Of a stretch of DNA of 64,000 bases, positions 43,543-53,642 are shown in pieces. Positions within the stretch are counted from its first letter, which is position 1. Every line of letters starts with the position of its first letter. The translations under genes and the position numbers were made by a program. The notes under the pieces were generated by a model that saw only the letters and a list, made by a program, of their open reading frames with translations, searched no databases and was not told where the DNA came from. Source of the stretch: SMWN01 sp965221455 (GTDB taxonomy: Bacteria > Pseudomonadota > Gammaproteobacteria > Eutrophobiales > Eutrophobiaceae); the NCBI GenBank assembly GCA_965221455.1, contig OZ244890.1:992001-1056000 (forward strand), given 5' to 3'.

Positions 43543-44421
43543 ATGTCAATAAAACACCCGATCATTGCCGTGACAGGCTCTTCAGGAGCCGGTACCAGCA
43601 GTGTACAGAAGGCCTTTGAAATTATTTTCAGACACGAAAGCATCACGCCTGCGTTTATTGAAGGCGACAGCTACCACAAATACAACCGCCAGGAAATGGA
43701 TAATGTCGTCAATGCCGCTGAACAGGAAGGTAAAAATATTACCCATTTCGGCCCTGAAGGCAATGCGTTCAGGGAACTGGAAGCAACTTTTCGCGAGTAC
43801 TCAGAACATGGCACGGGCAAATATAGATATTACGTACATGACGAGAACGAGGCTGCGATACATCGTTCACCCCCCGGAACCCTCACCAAGTGGCAAGATA
43901 TTCCGGAAAATACAGACCTGCTTTTCTATGAAGGTCTGCATGGCGCTGTTGTCACAGACACGGTCAATGTACGTCAATATGTAGATTTGCTGATCGGGGT
44001 TACTCCCATCATTAATCTTGAGTGGATGCAAAAAATTCATCGTGACAAGGAATATCGAGGTTACACGCCGAAGGATGCGATGGATTTAATACTCAATCGA
44101 ATGCATGACTACATCCATTATATTACGCCACAATTCTCCATGACTGATATCAACTTTCAACGCATACCGACGGTTGATACTTCGAATCCATTTGGGGGCT
44201 CTGAAATCCCGACCAGCGATGAAAGTTTAGTCGTCATCCACACTAGAAATATGGAAAAAATTAAAGTTGATTTTCAGAAGTTGCTGAAAACACTGGATGG
44301 AGCATTTATGACAAAACCGGATACGATCATTGTGCCTGCGAATCAAATGATATTTGCCATGCAATTAATCATCAATCCTCTAATTAAAAAATTGATGAAA
44401 AACAAAAAACCCAGTCAATAA
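43543..44421 (+). CDS. Phosphoribulokinase, proteobacterial type
   Basis: 292 residues. The P-loop is AVTGSSGAGTSSVQKAF, followed by EGDSYHKYNRQEMD, GKYRYYVHDENEAAIH and LLFYEGLHGAV. Length and motifs are those of class I (bacterial) PRK. It converts ribulose 5-phosphate and ATP to ribulose 1,5-bisphosphate, the substrate of RuBisCO, so the organism probably fixes CO2. RuBisCO genes are not in the window. The gene stands next to msbA and a ParA gene, away from a cbb operon. Confidence 0.95.
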   Translation: MSIKHPIIAVTGSSGAGTSSVQKAFEIIFRHESITPAFIEGDSYHKYNRQEMDNVVNAAEQEGKNITHFGPEGNAFRELEATFREYSEHGTGKYRYYVHDENEAAIHRSPPGTLTKWQDIPENTDLLFYEGLHGAVVTDTVNVRQYVDLLIGVTPIINLEWMQKIHRDKEYRGYTPKDAMDLILNRMHDYIHYITPQFSMTDINFQRIPTVDTSNPFGGSEIPTSDESLVVIHTRNMEKIKVDFQKLLKTLDGAFMTKPDTIIVPANQMIFAMQLIINPLIKKLMKNKKPSQ

Positions 44422-44462
44422 AACTGTATAATAGACCACTCGCACAAAAAGGGCAGGCAAAC

Positions 44463-45101
44463 ATGCGCACAATATTGGTACTCAATCCCAAGGGAGGGTG
44501 TGGCAAAAGCACAATAGCCACGAATATTGCCGGTTATTTCGCAATGAAAGGCAGGAATGTTGCGCTCGCCGATTGTGATCCGCAGCACTCCAGCAGTGAC
44601 TGGTTGAAAGTCCGACCGAAAAATTTAAGTCAAATTAAGCATGTACCTGTGAAGCACGGTAAACTCCACATTCCTGATAAGGTCGACATGCTTATACTGG
44701 ATACGGCGGCGGGGATCCATGGTACCAAGATGGCTAATATCGTTCGTGCTGCACAAACAATGGTAATTCCCATTATGCCTTCACCGATGGATATACGTGC
44801 TGCAGAGAGATTCCTCGACGATCTAATCAAACTTAGAAAGAAAACCACAAACAATAAAATTAAAATTGCCAGCGTTGCCAACAGAGTCAATGAAACGACT
44901 CTGGCTGCCGCAAAACTCGAAGGTTATCTGGATAAATTACAGCTACCTAACGGCAGAAAAATTCCATTTATAACCTTACTCCGTGCGAGTCAAAATTATG
45001 TACATGCCGCTGAAAAAGGCATGACGATATTCGAATTAGCTCCCTCCAAGACTTACTATGATCGTGAACAATGGCAACCTCTATTAAAATTGGTTGGATA
45101 G
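44463..45101 (+). CDS. ParA-family ATPase
   Basis: 212 residues. The deviant Walker A is NPKGGCGKSTIATNIAGYFA, with KGGxGKS; Walker B-like MLILDTAAGIHGTKM; and a switch segment IVIPIMPSPMD-like. No ParB or MinE partner lies next to it. Such orphan ParA proteins position cellular cargo such as chemoreceptors, carboxysomes or flagella. The proximity of prk (42 bases) makes a carboxysome link thinkable but unproven. Confidence 0.85.
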   Translation: MRTILVLNPKGGCGKSTIATNIAGYFAMKGRNVALADCDPQHSSSDWLKVRPKNLSQIKHVPVKHGKLHIPDKVDMLILDTAAGIHGTKMANIVRAAQTMVIPIMPSPMDIRAAERFLDDLIKLRKKTTNNKIKIASVANRVNETTLAAAKLEGYLDKLQLPNGRKIPFITLLRASQNYVHAAEKGMTIFELAPSKTYYDREQWQPLLKLVG

Positions 45102-45174
45102 AAAAAGAAGTCTACCCTAAACTTTTTTAACCCATCTTCACATTACATTAAGCGGATTATTTCTATCGGATATC

Positions 45175-46185
45175 ATGTCAACAAGGATTACTATTGATTC
45201 AAGCAAAGAGTCATTTCTTGCAGATAACGACGAAACCATTCTCAAGTCTGCACTAAAATACGGTCATCACTTCCCCTATGGTTGCAGAAATGGCGCATGT
45301 GGATCGTGTAAAGGAAAATTAATCGACGGCAAAATCCGTTACCAAAATGAAATCTCGGGAATTTCCGGGCAGGAAATGAAAGAGGGATATGCACTCTTTT
45401 GCCAAGCCATCCCGGAAACGGATGTGATTATCGAGGTAAAAGAAGTCGAACGAATTGGTGATATTGCCATTCGCAAACTTCCCTGCCGTGCGACAGAGAT
45501 TGAGAAACTTAGCCATGATGTGGTACGTCTTTATTTGAAATTACCAAAAAGTGAGAGATTGCAATTCCTCGCTGGGCAATATATCAACCTGTTGCTAAAA
45601 GAAGGCAAAAAACGAGCCTTCTCACTTGCTAATGCACCACATAACAATAACACTTTAGAATTACACATCCGCCATTATGAAGGCGGCTTGTTTTCTGAAT
45701 ATGCATTCCATGAATTAAAAGAGAGCACACTATTGAGATTTGAAGGTCCACTGGGCACTTTTTTCCTCAGAGAAAATTCTGATAGACCGATTATTATGAT
45801 CGCTGGTGGAACTGGCTTCGCCCCCATCAAGGGCATTATCGAACATTCAATACATTTGGGTGATAAACGTCCGATATATTTCTACTGGGGCGCAAGAAAA
45901 GAAGAGGATCTCTATTTGAATAAACTCGTGGAAAGCTGGGCAGATGAACACAAACACATCGAATATACCCCGGTACTTTCGGAACTTGAAGACGTAGATA
46001 AATGGCAAGGGAGGACTGGTTTTGTACACAATGCCATCTTGAAGGATATCAAGGATATAACGCCCTACGATGTCTACACCTGTGGCCCGCCACCGATGGT
46101 TCACGCAGTCATGGATTCATTCGTGGCGCGAGGCCTGTCCGCAGAATTTATTTATTCCGATTCATTTGAATTTGCAACGAGTTAA
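45175..46185 (+). CDS. Ferredoxin-flavin reductase (AscD/CDP-glucoseen reductase-like)
   Basis: 336 residues. An N-terminal plant-type 2Fe-2S ferredoxin has CRNGACGSCKGKL (three Cys) and a fourth Cys in LFCQAIP. A ferredoxin-reductase FAD domain has RAFSLANAPHNNNTLELHIR, and the NAD domain has IMIAGGTGFAPIKGIIEH and a C-terminal DVYTCGPPPMV. It passes electrons from NAD(P)H through flavin to the cluster. Partner oxygenase or reductive enzyme unknown; in many gammaproteobacteria this gene is found near ubiD. Confidence 0.85.
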   Translation: MSTRITIDSSKESFLADNDETILKSALKYGHHFPYGCRNGACGSCKGKLIDGKIRYQNEISGISGQEMKEGYALFCQAIPETDVIIEVKEVERIGDIAIRKLPCRATEIEKLSHDVVRLYLKLPKSERLQFLAGQYINLLLKEGKKRAFSLANAPHNNNTLELHIRHYEGGLFSEYAFHELKESTLLRFEGPLGTFFLRENSDRPIIMIAGGTGFAPIKGIIEHSIHLGDKRPIYFYWGARKEEDLYLNKLVESWADEHKHIEYTPVLSELEDVDKWQGRTGFVHNAILKDIKDITPYDVYTCGPPPMVHAVMDSFVARGLSAEFIYSDSFEFATS

Positions 46186-46239
46186 TTTGCTTTTGTGTTC
46201 GGGTATAAACACGGATTTCGAATCCGCAGGAAAAGGCAT

Positions 46240-47499
46240 TTACTCCTGCCCAGCCTGCTCCAACAACTTAACTCCATTATCAGGTAACCCAACAGTCGCC
46301 AATTCCAGGCCCTTCTGATAATTAAGCACTGCAGCATCGTGCTCCCCCATCTTATCCAATACCGTGGCGAGCATCCGATATGCTTCCGGAATCGGATTAA
46401 TTTCAATGCTTTCTTCAAGATAAGTCTTTGCCTTACCCCAAAGCTTATTCCTGGCACTCAATCTCCCTAATGTTAATAATAAAACAGGCTCTCTTGCATA
46501 GCTGGATAAAAAGCTCTCTACAAACTTTAATTGTTTGGCTGCGTTTTTGCCTTCCACCAGACCATATAAACCAAGCAAGGCAATATCCCACTGTTTTTTT
46601 AATGCCTTGTGTATCAGTGATTCACATTCCCCAGTATCGAAAATCTTCAGTTTTTCTTCTGTATAAACTTCAATCAAGTAAAGTTCTGTACGTAACTTTT
46701 TGGGGATCTTCAACCAAATATTATTTAATCTCTCTTTAGCAGTTTGCAAATTGTCTGATACCGGAGCATCTTGATTTAAACCGAATCGTTTTAACAAACC
46801 ACCGTACGCTTCCAATTGTTTAGCCTGAATTTGTTCGCGGGGTAAAATACCGGCTCGTTCCATCTTGGGCAATAATGCCAGCATTGCGTCCCAGTCCTCT
46901 AATTCGGCATAAGTATGTAACAACATCTTCTTAATCTGATCCTGTTTTGGTTTTTGATCGTGCAAATGTGTCAACGTCGCAAGTGCTTGCTCAAGCTGCT
47001 GTTGTTTTATTTGTAATTCCGCCTGCACCAGACCGATTGCAATTTCAGCATCGGGATCATGTTCATAGGCTTGCATCAAATAAGCATCTCGTCTTTCTAC
47101 CCCGCCTAATGCCTGCGCCGCACGTGCTGCAGCCAGATAATTAACCAACGGCGCTTGATTATACGGTGCGCCTTTACTCAAGAATTTTTCGGCTTTACTC
47201 CAATCACCCCTAACTGATGCCATTAATCCATGTGACAAATATTTTTCAGATAAACGTTGGCGCCTGTTTTTCTGCCAATCTCCTAATTGCGAGAATATTC
47301 GCCAGAACTCATTGATTAATCTTAGTGTGAAATACAAAAATAAGAATAAAATCACAATGGAGATAACAAAAAAACTGAAACTTGTTTGCACCGTCCAGCC
47401 TGAGATTGTAAGTATTACCCGCTCTGTATCATGCTCGACATAGGTAGCAACACTCATCGCCAGCAGGAGTATAGATAAAATTATTATTATTAATTTCAT
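46240..47499 (-). CDS. hemY: HemY-like TPR membrane protein
   Basis: 419 residues. Two N-terminal membrane helices (about 1-20 and 38-61) precede TPR-type helical repeats (residues about 90-410), with HemY features such as WQKNRRQRLSEKYLSHGLMA and GDWSKAEKFLSKGA. Known for a role in protoheme metabolism. It overlaps hemX by 4 bases; order hemC-hemD-hemX-hemY is conserved in gammaproteobacteria. Confidence 0.92.
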   Translation of the reverse strand: MKLIIIILSILLLAMSVATYVEHDTERVILTISGWTVQTSFSFFVISIVILFLFLYFTLRLINEFWRIFSQLGDWQKNRRQRLSEKYLSHGLMASVRGDWSKAEKFLSKGAPYNQAPLVNYLAAARAAQALGGVERRDAYLMQAYEHDPDAEIAIGLVQAELQIKQQQLEQALATLTHLHDQKPKQDQIKKMLLHTYAELEDWDAMLALLPKMERAGILPREQIQAKQLEAYGGLLKRFGLNQDAPVSDNLQTAKERLNNIWLKIPKKLRTELYLIEVYTEEKLKIFDTGECESLIHKALKKQWDIALLGLYGLVEGKNAAKQLKFVESFLSSYAREPVLLLTLGRLSARNKLWGKAKTYLEESIEINPIPEAYRMLATVLDKMGEHDAAVLNYQKGLELATVGLPDNGVKLLEQAGQE

Positions 47500-48614
47500 T
47501 GCTGTTGAATATCGTCTGTTGCAGATAAATCGCCGCTATTATGACGAATATATGCGCGTAGGCTTTCCAAAGATGAACTAACATCGGGTAGATCCGGTTG
47601 CAATTCGACTGAGCGCATTTTTTCAAGAGCCTCTATCACATTAAGTACTGATGAATCACCGGTATTAAAATACCGGTGTATCCACGGCAATATGAGATCA
47701 ATGGAAGAACGAAGATTTCGTGAATCTGAACGTAACACCGCCTGTCTTGCGCTCCCCAGTTCCAATCTAAGATTCTGGTATGAAAAGTATTCTTCAACGG
47801 GTAGTAATGCCTGTTTCACTTCACCTGAACGTTTGATAACGAACTGACTTTTTATTTCCCGCCAAAATATTTCAGGGATTCTTTTCCACCAGGGATCGAC
47901 AACGAATTCATCATCGAAAATATGTGCAGAAGATCGATCCTTTGTTTCTACGGTCACATCCGCTTTCAGCGGCAAATTGGCGGATAGATCTATCATATTT
48001 GCCAGATAAATGGCCATGCCGATAGTATCTATCCGATTGATTGATCGTAACTGATTCATATCCGACGCCAACTGTTTTCGTAACGGTAACAAGTCTGGAT
48101 TGCTCATATTCCTGAGTCTAAGATCAGCCGCCTCCATGGCCACCAGTGCCGTGGAGACATCTTTCTCCAATGATAAACGTTGCATGGCGATAATTAACAA
48201 ATACTCAATCTCGGCAATAGCCCAGTCTTCATTACCACTCTGCTTCTGTATATCGCGATAAAGAGAAGACAACGCTTTCGACTGCTCAATTTGTTTCCCT
48301 TCCAGTTGCCTGATTGAACCGTGCACAGCCGCAAATTTCCCAGTCATCAAGTCAATTTGTGCCCACCCATTATTTGTAAATTCAGTCAGTTTAGATTTTG
48401 TTTTTTGTAACTCCATCCAGATAGTGTAACCACCTGCTGACAGTCCACAGATTAAAATCATTAGGCATCCGAGTACAGGACCGCTCCCGAACTTATGCGT
48501 TGACTTATCATCCATCTCCCTGGTCTGGTTTTCGCTTTCTATCTTGCTTATTTCCTTATCCACGGACTCATCCCCGGCTTCTTCCGGCATCATTTTATTA
48601 TCTTCACCACTCAT
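47496..48614 (-). CDS. hemX: HemX-like membrane protein
   Basis: 372 residues. A cytoplasmic acidic start is followed by one membrane helix (about residues 44-68: GSGPVLGCLMILICGLSAGG) and a long coiled-coil and helical periplasmic region (QKTKSKLTEFTNN; EIEYLLIIAMQRLSLEKDVS). This is the HemX family, annotated as a uroporphyrinogen C-methyltransferase-like protein but without methyltransferase motifs here. Overlaps hemD and hemY. Confidence 0.9.
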   Translation of the reverse strand: MSGEDNKMMPEEAGDESVDKEISKIESENQTREMDDKSTHKFGSGPVLGCLMILICGLSAGGYTIWMELQKTKSKLTEFTNNGWAQIDLMTGKFAAVHGSIRQLEGKQIEQSKALSSLYRDIQKQSGNEDWAIAEIEYLLIIAMQRLSLEKDVSTALVAMEAADLRLRNMSNPDLLPLRKQLASDMNQLRSINRIDTIGMAIYLANMIDLSANLPLKADVTVETKDRSSAHIFDDEFVVDPWWKRIPEIFWREIKSQFVIKRSGEVKQALLPVEEYFSYQNLRLELGSARQAVLRSDSRNLRSSIDLILPWIHRYFNTGDSSVLNVIEALEKMRSVELQPDLPDVSSSLESLRAYIRHNSGDLSATDDIQQQ

Positions 48615-49411
48615 TCGATTTTCTCTCCAGCCCGTTTTGACTCAGCCCACTTTCCAATCAGCTTGAGTATATCTGCATCATCGCTTTCTTCAGTAAATAT
48701 TGGGGTCCTGGTAAAACCAAATGTAACTGCAAAATCCAGCATACGCTTGCCCATAACAATTAACTGTTTGCCCAACAAAAACTTTTTCTGCTTATCGTTC
48801 AATAAGGAAAATAAATTTTCCAGGCCATTATTACTGGTAACGACAATAAGATCGGGATCATTTGATATCCATATTTTATTAATAAAATCACCATCATACT
48901 GCGGACAATCACGACGATAGACTTCTGCAAAATCAACATTCGCACCTCTTTGTCTTAATGTTGTTGCTAATAATTCCCTACCGCCTTGACCACGGAAAAT
49001 AATGATTTTCTTACCACGCACAGCATCAGTGCCCAGCGCATCGCCTGCAAGTAGAGATTCACTATTGGATCCACTGTTCGTAACGACATTAACTGATAAA
49101 ACATGTTTAAGTGCTGTTGTTGTTGCCGAACCAATAGAGATTAATTTTAGATTCTTCAACGCCGAAGCGTTATCACCTAATAATCTCAACGTCCACTCAA
49201 CAGCATTCTTGCTTATAAAAATTCCGATATCGTATGCCTGGATATTATTCAGGAATTCACCGACGACTTGCTTATCTTCAACTTCGCTGATTTTGATCAC
49301 CGGGAAACGAATTGCCGTGCCACCGAGATCCTCGATCAATTTACAAAGGTTGTCCGCCTGCTGTTTCGGTCTGGTGACAAGAATCCTAATATTCTCAAGG
49401 ACTTTATCCAT
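48611..49411 (-). CDS. hemD: Uroporphyrinogen-III synthase
   Basis: 266 residues. The fold is poorly conserved, but RILVTRPKQQADNLCKLIED at the start, DIGIFISKNAVEWTL, IFRGQGGRELLATTLRQRGA and VVTSNNGLENLFSLL match the HemD pattern. It cyclises hydroxymethylbilane to uroporphyrinogen III in heme and siroheme synthesis. Directly after hemC (28-base gap). Confidence 0.92.
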   Translation of the reverse strand: MDKVLENIRILVTRPKQQADNLCKLIEDLGGTAIRFPVIKISEVEDKQVVGEFLNNIQAYDIGIFISKNAVEWTLRLLGDNASALKNLKLISIGSATTTALKHVLSVNVVTNSGSNSESLLAGDALGTDAVRGKKIIIFRGQGGRELLATTLRQRGANVDFAEVYRRDCPQYDGDFINKIWISNDPDLIVVTSNNGLENLFSLLNDKQKKFLLGKQLIVMGKRMLDFAVTFGFTRTPIFTEESDDADILKLIGKWAESKRAGEKIE

Positions 49412-49439
49412 TATCGATATATCAGCTCTTTATAGTCAT

Positions 49440-50378
49440 TTATATTACTTGATTATCCAGCAGTTCTTTGAGTATTTTACCTGCACCCTTTTGCAGTAAA
49501 TTTTCAGCAAGCTGTAATGCCAATGCTTCTCTTTCTTGTAAACATCCGCTCACCGACTCTCGAATGATCTCACTACCATCTTCACGACCAACCATGCCAC
49601 GCACCTTGATATTTTCCTGATCGACCTCAGCATAGGCTGCAATAGGTAGTTGACATCCACCGAATAAACGTCTGCTTACAAGACGTTCAGTCTCTACCTG
49701 ATTACTTGTATTGTTATCATTCAGTGAAAAAATCTTTTCCATAACAGCATCATCACCACTTCTCATCTGTATACCTATCGCACCTTGACCAATTGCAGGT
49801 AACATAATATCTGTTGAAATAAATTCACGAATACAATCTTCATGGCCAAGTCTGATAACACCTGCCGCTGCAAGAATGATGGCATCATATTCGTCATCAT
49901 CAAGTTTCTTCAATCGCGTACCTACATTGCCACGAAGATCCCTCATATCAAGATCCTGCCGCCACGCTTTTAGCTGGGATTTTCTGCGTAAACTGGATGT
50001 GCCAACAGATGCGCCTTGAGGTAATTTATCCATACTTTTGTATTTTGTTGAAATAAATACATCATGAGGAGTTTCTCGTTTTAAAATAACGGGTAAAACC
50101 AATCCTTCCGACATATCAACTGTCACATCTTTCATGGAATGCACAGCAATATCAGCCTTGCTATCATACAAGGCTTGCTCAAGTTCCTTGATAAATAAAC
50201 CCTTGCCTCCTGCCATGGACAATGGTGTGTCCAGTATCAGATCACCTTGCGTTTGAAGTCGAACCAGTTCGACTTCAAGCTCCGGATGATATTTTATAAG
50301 CTCCGCTTCTACATACTTTGCTTGCCACAGTGCCAATGGGCTTTTACGGGTCGCAATTCTTATTTTCCTAATCGACAT
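49440..50378 (-). CDS. hemC: Porphobilinogen deaminase
   Basis: 312 residues. Family signatures: RIATRKSPLALWQAKYVEAE, KGLFIKELEQALYDSKADIA, VHSMKDV, SSLRRKSQLKA and the cofactor-attachment loop RRLFGGCQLPIAAYAEV (Cys binds dipyrromethane). It polymerises four porphobilinogen units to hydroxymethylbilane. First gene of the hemCDXY operon, divergent from gshB. Confidence 0.97.
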   Translation of the reverse strand: MSIRKIRIATRKSPLALWQAKYVEAELIKYHPELEVELVRLQTQGDLILDTPLSMAGGKGLFIKELEQALYDSKADIAVHSMKDVTVDMSEGLVLPVILKRETPHDVFISTKYKSMDKLPQGASVGTSSLRRKSQLKAWRQDLDMRDLRGNVGTRLKKLDDDEYDAIILAAAGVIRLGHEDCIREFISTDIMLPAIGQGAIGIQMRSGDDAVMEKIFSLNDNNTSNQVETERLVSRRLFGGCQLPIAAYAEVDQENIKVRGMVGREDGSEIIRESVSGCLQEREALALQLAENLLQKGAGKILKELLDNQVI

Positions 50379-50567
50379 AATGAAGCAGACTCAACAATGG
50401 TTAGAAAATATTTTAAGGTGTTAAACTGTCCGTTGCTCTTGCGAGCTGGATCCACACTATTATACTGGCGAAAGATAATTAATTATCGTTTAATAGACTG
50501 CTGAAATTGTGTCTGCAACTGGCAAGAAACAAACTCACTATCCATAAGATAGATTAAGAATGGAATT

Positions 50568-51527
50568 ATGAAATTGGGCATTATCATGGATCCCCTCAGT
50601 GGAGTAAATATCGCGAAAGATAGCTCCTTTGCCATGCTGCTTGAGGCGCAAGCAAGATCCTGGGATATTTATTACATGGAAATGGATGATCTATTTCTGG
50701 TCAACGATACTCCGAGTGCAGCAACACGTAAGGTAACAGTGGAAGATGACGTCTCTAGCCGGTATCAACTCCACCAAGCGGTGATTTTATCACTCCTTGA
50801 TCTGGATATCATTCTCATGCGCAAAGATCCCCCATTTAATATGGAATACATTTATGTAACTTACTTACTGGAACTAGCGCATCGTCAAGGCACTCTGGTT
50901 GTGAATAATCCAGCTTCTCTACGTGATGCCAATGAAAAATTATTTATCAGCTGGTTTCCTCAATGCACAACTCCAACATTGATCGCCAGAAAATCAGAAC
51001 ACATACTTGCATTTCTGGATGAGCATGGAGACATAATACTGAAACCCCTGGATGGCATGGGCGGCATGTCGGTTTTCAGGATCCAGCTTACAGAACAGAA
51101 TACCAATGTCATTATTGAAACACTCACTGAGAGCGGCACCAAACATGTCATGGCGCAACAATTCATCCCGGAAATTGTCAATGGTGATAAGCGGATCCTC
51201 ATGATCGACGGAGAACCCATTCCATATGCTCTGTCTCGCATCCCCAAAGAGGGTGAGATACGCGGCAATTTGGCTGCAGGAGGTTCCGCAAAAGGCGTTG
51301 AATTAACCGTCAGAGATAGATGGATATGCGAACAATTGTCGCCAACTTTCAAAGAGAAAGGCCTGATGTTTGTCGGTATTGATGTGATTGGTGATTATTT
51401 AACCGAAATCAATGTCACCAGCCCAACTTGCATCAGAGAACTTGATACAATATACGATCTCAATATTGCAGGCGACTTAATGGATGCGATTGAACAACAA
51501 ATTGTCAAAACCGGAAACAACCATTGA
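50568..51527 (+). CDS. gshB: Glutathione synthetase
   Basis: 319 residues, an ATP-grasp enzyme. Motifs: MKLGIIMDPLSGVNIAKDSS, LMRKDPPFNMEYIY, LKPLDGMGGMSVFRI and DKRILMIDGEPIPYALSRIP. It joins gamma-glutamylcysteine and glycine. The gene starts the gshB-tonB-yqgE-ruvX-pyr cluster that is conserved in many gammaproteobacteria. Confidence 0.97.
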   Translation: MKLGIIMDPLSGVNIAKDSSFAMLLEAQARSWDIYYMEMDDLFLVNDTPSAATRKVTVEDDVSSRYQLHQAVILSLLDLDIILMRKDPPFNMEYIYVTYLLELAHRQGTLVVNNPASLRDANEKLFISWFPQCTTPTLIARKSEHILAFLDEHGDIILKPLDGMGGMSVFRIQLTEQNTNVIIETLTESGTKHVMAQQFIPEIVNGDKRILMIDGEPIPYALSRIPKEGEIRGNLAAGGSAKGVELTVRDRWICEQLSPTFKEKGLMFVGIDVIGDYLTEINVTSPTCIRELDTIYDLNIAGDLMDAIEQQIVKTGNNH

Positions 51528-51577
51528 TCCCCTTGGGAAATACTTATTTTTTGTAGATTTAACAGGAAATTGATGTA

Positions 51578-52579
51578 TTGGCAGCGGCAACGGCTCAGCC
51601 ACTGACAACACCGGTAGATCGTTTCGGCATGACATTCTGTCTCGCCGTCATGGCTCACGGCATCTTCGTCCTCGGTGTCTCATTTGCGCCTGAAGACATA
51701 CCAAAACCCCGATTTGAGACGATGGAAATTATTCTCGTCCAGCAACAAAGTGACCCTGCAGAAGATGCGAAAATTCTTGCACAGGCAAATCTCCAGGGTG
51801 GCGGCGATTTAGCTGAGCAGGAAAACCCTTCAACGCCTTTACCCGCACCCTTTCCTCAAGAAGATCCTGAAATAGCCGCACCACCTCCCGCAGAATCACA
51901 ACCCGCTGCGGAGTCTGCGGCAAATACGCCAGAAGTGATTACAGAAGCAGAGCCGGAGTCGGTGGAGGTTACTGAGCAATTAGCTGTCGAAACGACTGAA
52001 ACAAAAGAAAGACTGCCGGAAAAAACTGAGACAGAGTTGGAAAAAACAAAACCTGTAGAAGAAGTTGCCGATCAACAAAGATCGAAGGAAGAAACACAGG
52101 AGAAAGAAATACCGGAAAAACCAGAGATACCACCAACTCCCGGCGCAGCGGCATTTTTGACCAATAGTTTTAAAATAGCATCGCTCAGTGCACAAATAAG
52201 ACGAAAACTCCAGACTAGGGCCGAGCGTCCAAAAAGAAAATTTATTTCAGCCAGCACCAAAGAGTATAAGTATGCCTCTTACATGGAGGCCTGGCGTTCC
52301 AAAGTGGAACGTGTCGGAAATTTAAATTATCCTGATGTCGCTCGAAAAAATAATTTATCAGGTAACCTGATACTTGATGTCGCCCTGAATAAAGACGGTT
52401 CGATAAATCAGATCACCGTGCGTAGCTCCTCTGGTCATCAGGTGCTTGATGATGCGGCAATTCATATTGTTGAACTTGCCTCACCTTACTCTCCGTTTCC
52501 GGATAATATACGCGATGAAACAGATATTCTGCACATTACCCGAACCTGGCAATTTCTCAATAGCCACAGGCTCAAATGA
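51578..52579 (+). CDS. TonB-family energy transducer
   Basis: 333 residues from TTG 51578. An N-terminal membrane anchor (FGMTFCLAVMAHGIFVLGVS) precedes a long Pro/Glu-rich spacer (residues about 65-190) and a C-terminal TonB domain with YMEAWRSKVERVGNLNYPDV and LILDVALNKDGSINQITVRS. It probably transmits proton-motive force to outer-membrane transporters. ExbB/ExbD are not adjacent. Confidence 0.9.
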   Translation: MAAATAQPLTTPVDRFGMTFCLAVMAHGIFVLGVSFAPEDIPKPRFETMEIILVQQQSDPAEDAKILAQANLQGGGDLAEQENPSTPLPAPFPQEDPEIAAPPPAESQPAAESAANTPEVITEAEPESVEVTEQLAVETTETKERLPEKTETELEKTKPVEEVADQQRSKEETQEKEIPEKPEIPPTPGAAAFLTNSFKIASLSAQIRRKLQTRAERPKRKFISASTKEYKYASYMEAWRSKVERVGNLNYPDVARKNNLSGNLILDVALNKDGSINQITVRSSSGHQVLDDAAIHIVELASPYSPFPDNIRDETDILHITRTWQFLNSHRLK

Positions 52580-52637
52580 AAACCATAAACCAAAATCTGT
52601 GCTTGTAGTTTCCCTAATAGTTAATGATACTAAGTCC

Positions 52638-53201
52638 ATGGATTCAATGAATCTTACGCATCATTTTCTAATAGCCATGCCCGAACTAAGTGATCCCAAT
52701 TTCTACCACACGGTAACTTATATCTGCTCGCATAACGAAGAGGGTGCCATGGGGATTGTTATTAACAAACCGTTGGATCTGAAGCTCGGCGAAGTGCTGG
52801 AACAAATGGACATCACTTCAGGAGACGAAATAAACGCAGATATCCCTATCTACGATGGTGGACCTGTGCAACCTGACAGAGGTCTTATTTTGCATCAATA
52901 TGATCAGGAGGACTGGGAGCCATCACTGAAAATAAATGAAAATACAGGCATGACTACATCTCTGGATATTCTTGATGCTATCGCCAATGGTAAAGGATCT
53001 AAAAACACTTTCATCGCCCTGGGCTACGCAGGCTGGTCTGCTGGCCAACTCGAAAAAGAAATGCGGGATAATATCTGGTTAAGTGGTCCAGCAGAATCTC
53101 ACATTATCTTTGATACACCTGTCAAAAAACGCTGGAACTCTGCTGCTAATCTTTTAGGTATCGATATAGATCAATTATCCTCTGATGTCGGACACGCATA
53201 G
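52638..53201 (+). CDS. YqgE/AlgH family protein
   Basis: 187 residues from ATG 52638; ATG 52647 (MNLTHHFLIAMPELSDPNFY) matches the usual family start. Signature segments: CSHNEEGAMGIVINKPLDLK, VYDGGPVQ-like IYDGGPVQPDRGLILH and AGWSAGQLEKEMRDNIWL. The function is unknown (AlgH in Pseudomonas affects alginate genes). Overlaps ruvX by 17 bases. Confidence 0.94.
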   Translation: MDSMNLTHHFLIAMPELSDPNFYHTVTYICSHNEEGAMGIVINKPLDLKLGEVLEQMDITSGDEINADIPIYDGGPVQPDRGLILHQYDQEDWEPSLKINENTGMTTSLDILDAIANGKGSKNTFIALGYAGWSAGQLEKEMRDNIWLSGPAESHIIFDTPVKKRWNSAANLLGIDIDQLSSDVGHA

Positions 53202-53607
53202 GATAAAGTCGCTTTTGTGTTTTGATTTTGGCAGCAAACGCATTGGTGTCGCTGTCGGACAAACCATTACGCAAACGGCTAATCCTTTGCAAACCGTTAT
53301 AAATAAAAATAATAGTCCTGACTGGAAGACTATTGAACAGTTGATAGAAACATGGCAACCCGATGCCCTGGTCGTTGGACAGCCATTGAATATGATGAAT
53401 GAGGTTCAGGAAATGACGATTGCAGCAGAAAAATTTATGCGGCAGTTACATGGGCGCTTCCATCTCCCGGTATATAGTATTGATGAACGTTTATCTTCAT
53501 TTGAAGCCGCTCAACGCACAGGCAGAATGACTGGTTTAGACCCTGTCGCTGCACAAGCTATTCTCGAAACATGGTTTGCGGAGAACTGTAATCAACCTGG
53601 ACCATGA
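53185..53607 (+). CDS. ruvX: Putative pre-16S rRNA nuclease / Holliday junction resolvase
   Basis: 140 residues. RNase H-like fold with LLCFDFGSKRIGVAVGQT, LVVGQPLNM and YSIDERLSSFEA (catalytic acidic residues). The family (YqgF) trims the 5' end of pre-16S rRNA. Overlaps the preceding yqgE reading frame. Confidence 0.95.
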   Translation: MSDTHRIKSLLCFDFGSKRIGVAVGQTITQTANPLQTVINKNNSPDWKTIEQLIETWQPDALVVGQPLNMMNEVQEMTIAAEKFMRQLHGRFHLPVYSIDERLSSFEAAQRTGRMTGLDPVAAQAILETWFAENCNQPGP

Positions 53608-53642
53608 CAGGATTGCCATAAAAAATTTCAAAATAAAATGTT

